A DNA stretch of 64,000 nt, from positions 620,001 through 684,000 of the forward strand of contig NZ_VMSJ01000001.1 of the NCBI RefSeq assembly GCF_007713705.1, written 5' to 3'. The first letter of the stretch is position 1. Each line of letters starts with the position of its first letter. Position numbers and translations under genes: made by a program. Positions 1 to 9,046 of this stretch are shown here, piece by piece. The notes under the pieces were generated by a model. It was not told where the DNA came from, did no database searches, and was given only the letters and a program-made list of their open reading frames with translations. This DNA comes from Salinicoccus cyprini. GTDB lineage: Bacteria > Bacillota > Bacilli > Staphylococcales > Salinicoccaceae.

Positions 1-1
1 A

Positions 2-889
2 CTTTCAAACAGCGTGCCGACACTCTTCGGTGGGGCTGCCGACCTTGCCAGCAGCAACAAGACGAACGTCAAGGACGAAGAGGACTTCGACCGCAGCAAC
101 TACGGCGGACGCAACGTCTGGTTCGGTGTCAGGGAATTTGGCATGGCTGCAGCACTTAACGGTATGTCAGCACATGGCGGCATCTATCCTTACGGCGGCA
201 CATTCTTCGTATTCAGCGACTACATGAAGCCGGCCATCCGACTCAGTGCATTGATGAAGCTTCCAGTCACTTATGTGCTGACACATGACTCCATTGCGGT
301 TGGTGAAGATGGTCCGACACATGAGCCTGTCGAGCAGCTTGCCGGTCTCAGAGCGATTCCGAACCTGAATACAATCCGTCCTGCAGACGGCAATGAAACA
401 CGTGCAGCATGGAAAGTGGCCATGGAGGCGGTAGATGCACCGACTGCACTTGTACTGACACGTCAGAATGTCGAGGCACTCGATGTCCCTTATGAAACTG
501 TGGAAGATGGAGTCAGAAAAGGCGGTTATCTCGCATTTGACAAAGGTGATGATGCCATACTTTTCGCTTCCGGCAGTGAAGTGCCATTGGCAGTCAAAGC
601 AGCCGAACAGCTTGAAGCTCAGAATGTAAATGTCAAGGTTGCCTCCATTCCGAATATGCAGCAGTTCCTCAGACAGGATGCGGCATATATCGAAAGTGTT
701 CTCAATACCCACATTGAAAACAGAACAGCCATCGAAATGGCTGCAAGCTTCGGCTGGCATCGCTTCGTCGGCATGAACGGTAAAATTCACGCGATCGACA
801 CCTACGGTGCCAGTGCGCCGGGCGATGTTGTAATCGAGAAGTACGGATTTACTGTCGAGCGTGTACTGGGTACAGTCCTCGATAAATAA
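2..889 (+). CDS. tkt: Transketolase, C-terminal part (cut by window edge)
   Basis: Thiamine-diphosphate enzyme of the non-oxidative pentose phosphate pathway, moving two-carbon units between sugar phosphates in the cytosol. The reading frame is open from base 2, so only the last 295 residues of a protein normally about 660 long are present. The pyrimidine-binding domain is seen with [12 protein letters not shown], whose glutamate activates the cofactor, followed by the conserved [14 protein letters not shown] and the C-terminal domain. The next gene, yneF, follows on the same strand as it does in Staphylococcus and Bacillus. A GTG at 14 is in frame but is internal, because the conserved PTLFGG sequence continues upstream of it. 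Confidence 0.97.
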   Translation, partial: LSNSVPTLFGGAADLASSNKTNVKDEEDFDRSNYGGRNVWFGVREFGMAAALNGMSAHGGIYPYGGTFFVFSDYMKPAIRLSALMKLPVTYVLTHDSIAVGEDGPTHEPVEQLAGLRAIPNLNTIRPADGNETRAAWKVAMEAVDAPTALVLTRQNVEALDVPYETVEDGVRKGGYLAFDKGDDAILFASGSEVPLAVKAAEQLEAQNVNVKVASIPNMQQFLRQDAAYIESVLNTHIENRTAIEMAASFGWHRFVGMNGKIHAIDTYGASAPGDVVIEKYGFTVERVLGTVLDK

Positions 890-955
890 TCTGTTGAAAA
901 TCACCTGCTTTTATTGTAAACTTTATTATGGTCTACGAAGAAAGAGGTGAGCAGT

Positions 956-1216
956 TTGGATACTTGGATTTGGATAGTAATTGTTACAGTTGCGCTCATC
1001 GGTGGCATTGCGCTTGGATTCTTTTTGGCAAGAAAGTACATGATGGACTATCTTGAAAAGAACCCGCCGATCAATGAAGAAATGCTCAGAATGATGATGA
1101 TGCAAATGGGACAGAAGCCTTCCCAGAAGAAGATAAACCAGATGATGTCCATGATGAACAAATCAACGACGGACACGAAATCGGCTAAAGATCGCATGAA
1201 AGCTTCAAAAAGATAA
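956..1216 (+). CDS. UPF0154 family small membrane protein (YneF)
   Basis: Small protein of unknown function found next to tkt in Firmicutes. One N-terminal transmembrane helix (about residues 3-24) is followed by the hallmark stretch [20 protein letters not shown] and a methionine-rich segment ([14 protein letters not shown]), then a basic tail. I chose TTG at 956 as start because AAAGAGGTGA (941-950) is a well-placed Shine-Dalgarno for it. The in-frame GTG at 947 lies inside that site and would not be served by it. With this start the product has 86 residues, in line with the family. An intrinsic terminator follows directly. Confidence 0.9.
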   Translation: MDTWIWIVIVTVALIGGIALGFFLARKYMMDYLEKNPPINEEMLRMMMMQMGQKPSQKKINQMMSMMNKSTTDTKSAKDRMKASKR

Positions 1217-1221
1217 AATAT

Positions 1222-1255
1222 AACCCTTCTGCAAATGCAGGAGGGTTTATTTTTT
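1222..1255 (+). terminator. Intrinsic terminator after yneF
   Basis: AACCCTTCTGC pairs with GCAGGAGGGTT around an AAAT loop with one wobble pair, and a T-rich run follows. Confidence 0.85.
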
Positions 1256-1454
1256 GTATAAACATATTTTTATGGATGCTTGTCTTGTTGCGCCGGCGAG
1301 AAAGCAAAACACAATACCGACAATCAATTCAATCAAGCCCACCGCATCAAAAATCAAATCAACTAGACTAAAAATTTCTATTTTTTAGAATATTTATTGT
1401 ATAGGAATAATCGTTCATATATACTTATACCAGATGAAAAAAGGGGGCACTTGA

Positions 1455-3164
1455 ATGAACAGAAGATTTTTCATGTTATTTTTTGTATTTGTATTCACTT
1501 TGGCACTTGCTGCCTGTACAGACGATTCGAATGTTGATGAGGCGGTGGAAGAGAACTCCAGCGGAGAAGAAACTTCCGAAAATGCAGAAGGTGAAGGGAC
1601 AGGCTCTGGTGGCGATCTGACGGTTGCAATGATGGATGATGCTGTTACGCTTGATCCACATGGCAGTAACGACTCTGCATCAGCCCAGGTCAGAAGAAAC
1701 ATATATGAGACGCTTGTGCATCAGGAAGTGGATATGGCACTTGCACCAGGTCTTGCCGAGGAATGGGAAGCAACCGAGGATGATGTATGGAACTTCACTT
1801 TGCGCGAAGGGACGACTTTCCATAACGGTTCCGAATTTACTGCAGAAGATGTGAAAGCGACACTTGATCGTGTCAGGGATACTGCAGTGGCGTCGGAAGT
1901 GGCGTTTCTGTTCGAAATGATCTCCGACGTGGAAGTGGTCGGCGATTATGAAGTCAATCTGCATACGGAATATCCATTTGCACCACTGCCAAGTCACCTG
2001 GCGCACAATACAGCAGGAATCATGAGCAAGGAACTCATCGATCAGGACTACCAGTCGGCACTGGACGAGGGTGGTGTCGATATGACGGTGGAGGAGTACT
2101 ATGCACTGCGTGAAGAAGGCGGATCCGATTATGAAGATATCGCAGAGCGCATTTCCGAACATACCGGAAATGTCATCGGTTCGGAAGCGGATGGGACAAA
2201 CCATCTGATGTTCGAGTCCCGTGCACCGGGAGACAATACTGTACTGCAGAAGTTTGAAGACTTCCAGGGCGGGGAACGCAACTTTGAAACAGTGACGTTC
2301 CGTGTCATTCCGGAGAATGGTGCACGCATGGCTGAACTGGAAACCGGCGGCATCCAGGTTGCCGGTGACGTCGATTCCACAAGTGCTGTAAGAGTGGAAG
2401 AGGGCGAAGATACTGAGCTTGTTGAACAGGAATCAGTAAGAATGTCCTACCTCGGCTTCAATACCGAAAAGGAACCATTTGATGATGTCAGGGTCAGACA
2501 GGCCATCTCCTATGCCATCGACCGGGATGAAATCATCTCCGGCGTTTATGATGATATGGGCATCAAGGCCGATGGGCCACTGGCACCGGATGTATGGGGT
2601 CATGATGAGAACCTTGAAGGTGTCGAATATGATATGGAGCGCGCTAAGGAGCTATTGGCCGAAACAGATGTGGCAGATGGTTTTGAGACGACCATCTGGG
2701 TGGATGAAGATCCCCAGATTGTCGACACAGCCGTATACATTCAGGAAAAACTATCCGAACTGAACATTGATGTACAGGTCGAGCAGTTCGAGTGGGGTGC
2801 CTACCTCGATCGCACAGCACAGGGAGATCATGAAATGTTCATTCTTGGATGGACGACTGTTACAGCAGATGCGGACTACGGTCTATACGCACTGTTCCAT
2901 TCCAACAGCCATGGGGCAACCGGCAACCGTTCATTCTACACAAATGAAGAAGTCGACACCCTTCTGGATGAAGGACGCACAGAACCGGATGAAGATGCAC
3001 GATTCGAAGCATACAGCCAGGCCCAGGAGATTCTGATTGAAGAAGCACCGGCAGCCTATCTGTTCCACACGAACTTTGCGATCGGCGTCAATTCCAGCCA
3101 GGTAAGTGGCGTTGATCTCGACCCGGTCGGCAATATCAGACTTGAGAATGTATCATTCAACTAG
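1455..3164 (+). CDS. Peptide/nickel-type ABC transporter substrate-binding lipoprotein (SBP family 5)
   Basis: Extracytoplasmic solute receptor of the DppA/OppA type, expected to deliver oligopeptides or a related ligand to a membrane permease. A signal peptide ends in the lipobox LAAC near residue 20, followed by a very acidic, Ser/Glu/Gly-rich linker. The mature domain begins with the family pattern LTVAMMDDAVTLDPHGS and keeps the ETLVHQ and VRQAISYAIDRDEI blocks. At 569 residues it is of usual length. The start follows AAAAAGGGGG. No permease or ATPase genes are adjacent, so it is an orphan receptor here. The strongly acidic surface composition fits a salt-tolerant host. The exact ligand cannot be read from the sequence. 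Confidence 0.9.
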   Translation: MNRRFFMLFFVFVFTLALAACTDDSNVDEAVEENSSGEETSENAEGEGTGSGGDLTVAMMDDAVTLDPHGSNDSASAQVRRNIYETLVHQEVDMALAPGLAEEWEATEDDVWNFTLREGTTFHNGSEFTAEDVKATLDRVRDTAVASEVAFLFEMISDVEVVGDYEVNLHTEYPFAPLPSHLAHNTAGIMSKELIDQDYQSALDEGGVDMTVEEYYALREEGGSDYEDIAERISEHTGNVIGSEADGTNHLMFESRAPGDNTVLQKFEDFQGGERNFETVTFRVIPENGARMAELETGGIQVAGDVDSTSAVRVEEGEDTELVEQESVRMSYLGFNTEKEPFDDVRVRQAISYAIDRDEIISGVYDDMGIKADGPLAPDVWGHDENLEGVEYDMERAKELLAETDVADGFETTIWVDEDPQIVDTAVYIQEKLSELNIDVQVEQFEWGAYLDRTAQGDHEMFILGWTTVTADADYGLYALFHSNSHGATGNRSFYTNEEVDTLLDEGRTEPDEDARFEAYSQAQEILIEEAPAAYLFHTNFAIGVNSSQVSGVDLDPVGNIRLENVSFN

Positions 3165-3179
3165 ACATCAATAAAAAAT

Positions 3180-3219
3180 AGAGCCCTGGGATGATTTTGC
3201 TCATCCCAGGGCTCTATTC
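3180..3219. terminator. Strong bidirectional terminator
   Basis: A perfect 14-pair stem (GAGCCCTGGGATGA with its complement) around TTTTGC sits between the convergent binding-protein gene and the small minus-strand gene. A/T-rich flanks on both sides suit both transcripts. Confidence 0.85.
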
Positions 3220-3224
3220 TGCTG

Positions 3225-3464
3225 CTATACTTTTTCAACAACGTAGGTGCGCTGGGCCTTGTACCGTTTCCCGCCATCTTCTGCAGCTTGTTCGAAGCAT
3301 CCTTTGAACTGGTGTGTCACTTTGTATTCGCGTTCGGAATCGGTAAACAGTTCGTCTTCATTTGAAGAGAGGATTGTGGCATCTGTCGTACTGATGAAGC
3401 CCTCGAGTTCCTGTGCCGTGTAGTGACTGCCCAGTTCGAGATTATTCAAATTTGAATCGGACAT
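3225..3464 (-). CDS. Hypothetical small acidic protein
   Basis: I do not recognise this 79-residue protein. It is soluble, acidic in its first two thirds (NNLELGSH, SSNEDELFTDSERE) and basic near the end (GGKRYKAQRTYVVEKV), with one cysteine and no membrane segment. Translation is well supported by CAGGAGG on the minus strand, eight bases before the ATG. It is transcribed away from the ABC exporter gene and convergent with the peptide-binding protein, with which it shares a terminator. Its length and acidity would suit a small stress or halophile-adapted protein, but that is only a guess. Confidence 0.65.
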   Translation of the reverse strand: MSDSNLNNLELGSHYTAQELEGFISTTDATILSSNEDELFTDSEREYKVTHQFKGCFEQAAEDGGKRYKAQRTYVVEKV

Positions 3465-3480
3465 GAAAAAGCCTCCTGTT

Positions 3481-3529
3481 CAGTAATGTATTGCACTTTT
3501 CCCATCAGGCAATGTAATAAACATTACTG
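3481..3529. repeat. Inverted repeat between divergent genes
   Basis: CAGTAATGT (3481-3489) and ACATTACTG (3521-3529) are perfect complements 31 bases apart. They lie between the divergent small gene at 3464 and the ABC exporter at 3640. They could be an operator pair or a large hairpin. No known consensus is matched. Confidence 0.4.
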
Positions 3530-3639
3530 GGACGGGTTCGGTCAATCGTATGAAATTTTAAAATCTTCTGTTGTTCATTATTTCATATTCCGAAACATAT
3601 GGTAGAATTTAAAAGAATATGACAACAAGGAGGATCGCA

Positions 3640-5415
3640 ATGAAGGTTTTTAAGAAAATGGGATGGTTTTTCAAGCGGGAATGGCGCAGCTACTCAGTTG
3701 GTGTCATCATGCTGGTGCTTGTCGCCCTCATGGAGCTGATACCGCCCCAGGTCATCGGCTGGGTCATCGACCGCATTACGCAGGAAACACTGACGGGCAA
3801 TCTGCTCATGCAGTATATTCTGCTGCTGGTGGCTGTGGCTGTTCTGACATACATATTCAGATATTTCTGGCGCATCATGATCTTTGGTGCCAGCTACCGA
3901 CTGGGCAGAATACTGCGTTCAAGGCTCTATCGGAAGTATTCCCAGATGAGTCCGGCATTCTACCAGAAGCGGCGGACGGGTGACCTGATGGCGCATGCGA
4001 CCAATGATATCCAGGCGGTCCAGGCGACTGCGGGTGCGGGTATTCTGACGATTGCGGATTCCCTCATCACAGGGGGCGCGGTACTGGTTACAATGGCGGT
4101 CACCATCAGCCCGAAACTGACGCTGCTGGCGATGATTCCGCTGCCGTTCATGGTCATACTGACAAGCTACTATGGAAAGCTTCTGAACCGGGGCTTCAAG
4201 AAGGCCCAGGCAGCCTTCAGCATGCTCAACGACAAGACACAGGAGAGCATTTCCGGCATCAAGGTGACGAAGACGTTCGGCTATGAGCGAAGCGACCAGG
4301 CGGATTTCCGCAGAATGAGTGATGATGTGGTCGAGAAGAACCTTAAGGTGTCCAAAGTGGATGCCCTGTTCGACCCGACCATCATGACCGTCATCGGTGC
4401 GAGCTACTTCATCGCCATCTTCTACGGTGCGCAGATGGTACTGTCCGACACGATTTCGATCGGTGAACTGGTCACTTTCACTACGTACCTCGGCATGATG
4501 GTCTGGCCGCTGCTCGCACTTGGCTGGTTCTTCAATCTGGTGCAGCGGGGCAGTGCGTCCTATGACCGGATCCAGGAAATCATGGATACAGAAAACCAGG
4601 TCGGTGTGGACTATAAAATAGAAGGACAGCCTGAAGGGGACATTATATTCGATCTTGGTGCGTTCAACTTCCCGGATGATGAATCGGATGGTCTTCGCGA
4701 TGTCCGCTTCGCCATCAAGAAGGGCACGACTGTCGGCATCGTCGGCAGGACGGGTTCGGGTAAAAGTGCGCTGATCCGTCTCCTGCTGCGGGAATTCGAC
4801 ACGGTCAATCCGGAGGACATCAAATACGGCAAACATCCTCTGCGCGACTATGAAATCAGCAATCTCAGAAGGCAGTTCGGATACGTGCCACAGGACCACT
4901 TCCTGTTCTCGACATCAATCCGTAACAACATCGCCTTCAGCAACCCGGGGATGGATGAAGCGGAGATATACCATGCGGCGAAATTGAGCCATGTCCATGA
5001 GGATATTAAAGGGTTTACGGATGGCTATGATACTGTCGTCGGTGAACGCGGCGTGTCCGTTTCCGGTGGCCAGAAGCAGCGCATCTCCATTGCGCGCGCC
5101 CTGATCATGGATCCTGAAGTGCTCATCCTGGATGATTCCCTGTCTGCCGTCGATGCAGAAACAGAGGAGCAGATTCTTGCCAATCTGCAGGATAGCCGTG
5201 CCGGCAAGACGAATATCATTACAGCACACCGTATGAGTGCTGTCAGCCATGCCGATCTGATCATCGTCATGGACAATGGCACCATCATCGAGCACGGCGA
5301 TCATCACGCGCTGATGGCAAAAGGCGGCTGGTATCATGACACATATAACGCCCAGGCACTGCGTGATGCACTCGAGAGCACCCTTGATGATCTCGTTCTG
5401 AAGGAGGAAAGATAA
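3640..5415 (+). CDS. Heterodimeric ABC exporter, degenerate-site subunit (BmrC/YheI-like)
   Basis: Half-transporter of the multidrug exporter class: six transmembrane helices (about residues 10-320) fused to an ATPase domain. Walker A is GRTGSGKSAL (about 368), the signature is VSGGQKQR and Walker B is VLILDDS. An aspartate replaces the catalytic glutamate, which is typical of the inactive-site subunit in heterodimers such as TM287/288 and BmrCD. I place the start at ATG 3640 because AAGGAGG (3627-3633) precedes it by six bases; the in-frame ATG at 3619 lies upstream of that site. The partner gene begins immediately after the stop codon. Substrate is unknown; drugs or lipids are likely from family knowledge. 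Confidence 0.92.
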   Translation: MKVFKKMGWFFKREWRSYSVGVIMLVLVALMELIPPQVIGWVIDRITQETLTGNLLMQYILLLVAVAVLTYIFRYFWRIMIFGASYRLGRILRSRLYRKYSQMSPAFYQKRRTGDLMAHATNDIQAVQATAGAGILTIADSLITGGAVLVTMAVTISPKLTLLAMIPLPFMVILTSYYGKLLNRGFKKAQAAFSMLNDKTQESISGIKVTKTFGYERSDQADFRRMSDDVVEKNLKVSKVDALFDPTIMTVIGASYFIAIFYGAQMVLSDTISIGELVTFTTYLGMMVWPLLALGWFFNLVQRGSASYDRIQEIMDTENQVGVDYKIEGQPEGDIIFDLGAFNFPDDESDGLRDVRFAIKKGTTVGIVGRTGSGKSALIRLLLREFDTVNPEDIKYGKHPLRDYEISNLRRQFGYVPQDHFLFSTSIRNNIAFSNPGMDEAEIYHAAKLSHVHEDIKGFTDGYDTVVGERGVSVSGGQKQRISIARALIMDPEVLILDDSLSAVDAETEEQILANLQDSRAGKTNIITAHRMSAVSHADLIIVMDNGTIIEHGDHHALMAKGGWYHDTYNAQALRDALESTLDDLVLKEER

Positions 5416-7188
5416 ATGGAAAACAACCAGTTCAACCTCTCTTTCAATGATCAGAAGACCGTGCTGCTGAGGCTGATGAAGTATACACTGCCTTTCAAGG
5501 GCATACTGGCAGTCGGGTTCATCATGCTGATCATCTCGACCATAGCTGGTGTCGCAACACCGTATCTGGTCAAAATCTTCATTGACGAATATCTGACACC
5601 GGGTGTATTTCCTGAATCGGAGATCATGTGGCTCGTCATCGCCTTCATTGCAGTCCAGCTGATCGGCGCCATCACGACCTATATGCAGATATACCTGTTC
5701 CAGTACCTGGCCTTCAAGGTCATCCAGCAGCTTAGGATCGATGCCTTCGACAAGATCGGCAGGCTCGGCATGCGCTATTTCGACAAGGTGCCAGGCGGCA
5801 GCGTCGTTTCACGGATCACCAATGATACGGAAGCGATAGTGGAAATGTTCATCGGTGTGCTGGCGACGGTTCTGATGGCCATCTTCATGGTCATCTCAAG
5901 CTTCATCATGATGTTCGTCCTCGACGTCAGGCTGGCGTTGCTTGCTCTTGTATTCATGCCGATCATCGTCGTGGTCCTCGCTGTCTACCGCAAGTATTCG
6001 GCGAATTTCTTCTCCCATGCCCGCCAGCTGCTCAGTGATTTGAATGCCAAGCTTGCGGAATCGATCGAAGGGATGAAGATCATCCAGGTGTTCAACCAGG
6101 AGGACCGCCTGAGCCAGGAGTTCAATGAGATCAACGAAATGCACTATAAATACAATATGAAGAATGTCAGGCTCGATGGGCTACTGCTCAGACCGGCCAT
6201 CAGCATGATCTCGGTGCTGGCCATTGCACTCATTCTCGGCTACTTCGGGCTGCTGAGCTTCGAATCGACGGTGACAGCAGGTGTCATCTTCGCCTTCATC
6301 CAGTACATGGAACGGTTCTTCGAGCCGCTCAGCCAGGTCAGCCAGAACCTGAACATCTTCCAGCAGGCGCTCGTCTCGGCGAGCCGTGTATTCGCACTGA
6401 TGGATGACGACCGTCTCGAACCGGCACAGTCAGAAGATGCCGCCTGCCGGGTGACGGATGGCCATATCGAATTCAGAAATGTCACGTTCAGCTATGATGG
6501 CAGGACGGATGTCCTAAAGGACATCTCCTTCACAGCAAGACCCGGAGAAACCGTCGCACTTGTCGGCCATACGGGGTCCGGCAAGAGTTCCATCATCAAC
6601 CTGTTCATGCGGTTCTATGAGTTTTCAAAAGGGGACATTCTGGTGGATGGCCATTCCATCAAGCGGATTCCGAAGCAGGAACTGAAGGAGAAGGTCGGCC
6701 TCGTGCTGCAGGATCCGTTCATCTTCTATGGCACCATCGAGTCGAATATCCGGCTCTACCACCCGGAAATGACGTTCGAGCAGGTCAAGGCGGCGGCGGA
6801 ATTCGTCTATGCAGACAAGTTCATCTCGAAACTGCCCGGTGAATATGAACACAGGGTGATCGAGAAGGGCAGTGCCTTCTCCAGTGGAGAGCGGCAGCTG
6901 CTTGCATTCGCACGCACCATGGCCATCGATCCGAAAGTGCTGATTCTGGATGAGGCGACCGCCAACATCGACTCCGAGACGGAGGAGCAGATCCAGCGTT
7001 CTCTTGAGCGGATGCGAAAAGGCCGGACGACGCTTGCCATCGCCCACCGCCTGTCGACCATCCAGGATGCCGACCAGATCCTCGTGCTGAATAAGGGCGA
7101 GATTGTCGAGCAGGGCACGCATGATTCATTGATCCGCTACGGCGGCATCTATCATAAAATGTACCAGCTTCAGAACGGACAGCAGTAA
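5416..7188 (+). CDS. Heterodimeric ABC exporter, catalytic-site subunit (BmrD/YheH-like)
   Basis: Partner half-transporter: an N-terminal six-helix membrane domain followed by an ATPase domain with Walker A GHTGSGKSSI (about residue 385), Walker B VLILDEAT with the catalytic glutamate, and H-loop IAHRLST. Its signature FSSGERQ departs from LSGGQ, as expected for the subunit whose signature faces the degenerate site of the other half. The ATG abuts the upstream TAA with Shine-Dalgarno AAGGAGG in the end of the preceding gene, so the two are translationally coupled. Together they should form one inner-membrane efflux pump. Nearby is the ccdA leader, not a terminator, so read-through is possible. 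Confidence 0.92.
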   Translation: MENNQFNLSFNDQKTVLLRLMKYTLPFKGILAVGFIMLIISTIAGVATPYLVKIFIDEYLTPGVFPESEIMWLVIAFIAVQLIGAITTYMQIYLFQYLAFKVIQQLRIDAFDKIGRLGMRYFDKVPGGSVVSRITNDTEAIVEMFIGVLATVLMAIFMVISSFIMMFVLDVRLALLALVFMPIIVVVLAVYRKYSANFFSHARQLLSDLNAKLAESIEGMKIIQVFNQEDRLSQEFNEINEMHYKYNMKNVRLDGLLLRPAISMISVLAIALILGYFGLLSFESTVTAGVIFAFIQYMERFFEPLSQVSQNLNIFQQALVSASRVFALMDDDRLEPAQSEDAACRVTDGHIEFRNVTFSYDGRTDVLKDISFTARPGETVALVGHTGSGKSSIINLFMRFYEFSKGDILVDGHSIKRIPKQELKEKVGLVLQDPFIFYGTIESNIRLYHPEMTFEQVKAAAEFVYADKFISKLPGEYEHRVIEKGSAFSSGERQLLAFARTMAIDPKVLILDEATANIDSETEEQIQRSLERMRKGRTTLAIAHRLSTIQDADQILVLNKGEIVEQGTHDSLIRYGGIYHKMYQLQNGQQ

Positions 7189-7230
7189 ATGTCATAGAAA
7201 GTTCTAAAATAATGGAATAAAGTTCAAGTC

Positions 7231-7272
7231 TACCTCCATCATGTCTGTTAAAATGACATCTGAATGGAGGTA
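7231..7272 (+). promoter_or_regulatory. Hairpin that hides the ccdA ribosome binding site
   Basis: TACCTCCAT (7231-7239) is perfectly complementary to ATGGAGGTA (7264-7272), which contains the ccdA Shine-Dalgarno GGAGG. Inside it ATGTC (7241-7245) pairs with GACAT (7255-7259). The fold would block ribosome access until it is opened. No ligand or regulator is evident. Confidence 0.55.
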
Positions 7273-7277
7273 TTTCT

Positions 7278-7982
7278 ATGGGTAGCGAAGTAACTTTTCT
7301 CCTCGCATTCGGAGCCGGTGTCCTCAGTTTCGTGTCACCGTGTGTGCTCCCTGTTTTCCCAGCGTTCATCTCCTATATCACGGGAATGAGCTACAATGAA
7401 GTTGAAAGCCAGAAATTCAATTTCCGTGCAATTCTTCATACATTATTCTTTCTGATCGGTTTCAGCCTCATCTATATCGCACTCGGATTCGGTACGGCAT
7501 TCTTCGGCGGCCTGCTGATCGACCATTCCAATCTGATCCGCCAGCTCGGTGCCATTCTGATCGTCATATTCGGTCTGATCGTCACAGGCGTACTGAACTT
7601 TGATTTTCTGATGAAGGACCGTAAAGTCCAGTTCAAGAACAGACCGTCCGGCTTCATCGGATCGATTCTGATCGGCATGGCCTTCGGTGCAGGATGGACA
7701 CCGTGCAACGGGCCGATCATCGGCGCCATATTCGCCATGAGTGCAACCGAGCCGAACAATGCACTGATGCTGATGGTGGTATACTGCCTCGGATTCGCAG
7801 TACCATTCTTTACATTGAGCTTCTTCGTGTCACGGACACGGTGGATGCTGAAGTATTCGAATCGCATCATGAAAGCAGGCGGAATCGTCATGATACTGAT
7901 GGGTATCCTGCTCTATTTTGATGGTCTGACACAGATCATCATCTGGCTGCAGCCGCTCTTCGGCGATTTCCAGGGGTTCTGA
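7278..7982 (+). CDS. ccdA: Cytochrome c biogenesis protein CcdA (DsbD transmembrane family)
   Basis: Polytopic membrane protein that carries reducing equivalents from cytoplasmic thioredoxin to extracytoplasmic thiol proteins, needed for cytochrome c maturation and related redox work. Six hydrophobic helices are visible. The two redox cysteines sit in the canonical contexts FVSPCVLPV (helix 1) and GWTPCNGPI (helix 4). At 234 residues it matches the family. GGAGG lies seven bases before the ATG and is hidden in a hairpin. ccdC follows two bases after the stop, as in the Bacillus ccdA-yneI-ccdC region but without a yneI gene. Confidence 0.95.
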   Translation: MGSEVTFLLAFGAGVLSFVSPCVLPVFPAFISYITGMSYNEVESQKFNFRAILHTLFFLIGFSLIYIALGFGTAFFGGLLIDHSNLIRQLGAILIVIFGLIVTGVLNFDFLMKDRKVQFKNRPSGFIGSILIGMAFGAGWTPCNGPIIGAIFAMSATEPNNALMLMVVYCLGFAVPFFTLSFFVSRTRWMLKYSNRIMKAGGIVMILMGILLYFDGLTQIIIWLQPLFGDFQGF

Positions 7983-7984
7983 TC

Positions 7985-8470
7985 ATGAGTATCGAGAGCA
8001 TACTGTTCACAGCCGCCTCCATCATGGCGGTGGTCATGGGCCTCATTGCAGTTTTCGTCAGGCAGAAGGCGGCCAAGCGGCCGCTGACACTGCCGAAGAT
8101 CATCATTCCGCCAGTCATGATGTCGACCGGCGCACTGATGTATGTATTTCCGTACTTCAGGCTGACGCCATTTGAAATCGGGGAAGCGATTGTCATGGGA
8201 CTGATCTTTTCGATCGTCCTCGTGGTCACGACCCGCTATGAAGAGAAGGATGGCAGACTCTACGTCAGGCAGTCGAGGATGTTTCCGATCATCCTGATCG
8301 GTCTCCTGATACTCAGAATCATTCTGAAGGCCATACTGTCCCTGAGCATCTCACCTGGTGAGATCGGCGGCATGTTCTTCCTTCTGGCATTCGTCATGAT
8401 CGTCGTCTGGCGGATATCGATGTTCATCCATCTCCAGACATTCAATAAGCAGCAGATCAAGTCACTTTGA
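7985..8470 (+). CDS. ccdC: CcdC-like membrane protein
   Basis: Membrane protein of the CcdC (YneJ) family, linked to cytochrome c biogenesis by its genomic position; its biochemical role is not known. The 161 residues hold about five hydrophobic segments with the family stretch LPKIIIPPVMMSTGALMYVFP and a conserved central RYEEKDGRLYVRQSRMFP loop. It starts two bases after ccdA and is surely co-transcribed with it. The last nine bases overlap the convergent DUF2621 gene, and a terminator stem is built from its final codons. Confidence 0.85.
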   Translation: MSIESILFTAASIMAVVMGLIAVFVRQKAAKRPLTLPKIIIPPVMMSTGALMYVFPYFRLTPFEIGEAIVMGLIFSIVLVVTTRYEEKDGRLYVRQSRMFPIILIGLLILRIILKAILSLSISPGEIGGMFFLLAFVMIVVWRISMFIHLQTFNKQQIKSL

Positions 8471-8488
8471 TCTGCTGCTTATTTTTTC
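8445..8488. terminator. Terminator formed by the overlapping 3' ends of two genes
   Basis: ATAAGCAGCAGATCAA (8445-8460) pairs perfectly with 8467-8482 around GTCACT, then T-rich sequence. Both stop codons (plus strand 8468-8470, minus strand 8464-8462) lie inside the hairpin, so it can end transcription of ccdC and, in reverse, of the DUF2621 gene. Confidence 0.8.
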
Positions 8489-8956
8489 TGTCTGTTCAAA
8501 TATGGAGAACTTCTGCTTTTCATCATCCGCATACTGGAAGAGATCTTCATATGGTGCATAGTCGATCTGAAGTTCGTCGAGCTTCTTCTTCATGAACTTG
8601 TGATCCCTTTTCGGTGTCGCGATGATGTAGCCCTTCATGATGTGGTCGAGTGTAATATCATCTGCCCCTTCATCGAGGGCGATCTTCGAAATGCGGCCGG
8701 CAATCCGTTCCTTGGCAACATCCCTGAATATCTCAGGCACCGGCGTCACCAGTTCATTCAGCAGCTTTCTGGCTTCTTCGTTCCATAGGGGCAGCGCCCG
8801 CTCGATATAGAGGTCCTGCCAGTCGAGCTCACTGTATCCGTCCTCTTTCGGCATGCGCTTCAGAAACTTCCGGAACATGAAATAGCCGCCGATGATCAGC
8901 AGTCCAAGCATGACGAAAGTCCACAGTGCAATGAGCCACATGATTATATCGTTCAT
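8462..8956 (-). CDS. DUF2621 family membrane-anchored protein (YneK-like)
   Basis: Protein of unknown function that in Bacillus also lies beside the ccd genes (YneK). An N-terminal helix (about residues 5-27, IIMWLIALWTFVMLGLLIIGG) is followed by a soluble, charged domain with the stretch SELDWQDLYIERALPLWNEEARKLLNELV and a lysine-rich centre (TPKRDHKFMKKKLDEL). 164 residues. GGGAGGTGA precedes the ATG on the minus strand. It converges on ccdC and overlaps it by nine bases. The repeated neighbourhood suggests a link to membrane redox biology, but nothing in the sequence proves it. Confidence 0.75.
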   Translation of the reverse strand: MNDIIMWLIALWTFVMLGLLIIGGYFMFRKFLKRMPKEDGYSELDWQDLYIERALPLWNEEARKLLNELVTPVPEIFRDVAKERIAGRISKIALDEGADDITLDHIMKGYIIATPKRDHKFMKKKLDELQIDYAPYEDLFQYADDEKQKFSIFEQTEKISSRSK

Positions 8957-9046
8957 TCCCTCACCTCCCAGTCATTATAGAAAATAAAGATTCGATTGTC
9001 CATCGAATCATTTGTGACGATATATAGGGTGAAGGAGGTGAGAGCC

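Noticed and set aside
167-904. A 245-codon minus-strand open frame opposite tkt
   Set aside because: Cysteine- and histidine-rich sequence without recognisable motifs, lying wholly within the transketolase gene and its 3' edge.
3919-4899. A 326-codon minus-strand open frame opposite the first ABC exporter gene
   Set aside because: It has no ribosome site, a composition with many D, H and R residues typical of the antisense of a GC-rich codon-biased gene, and no family resemblance. The plus-strand exporter explains the region.
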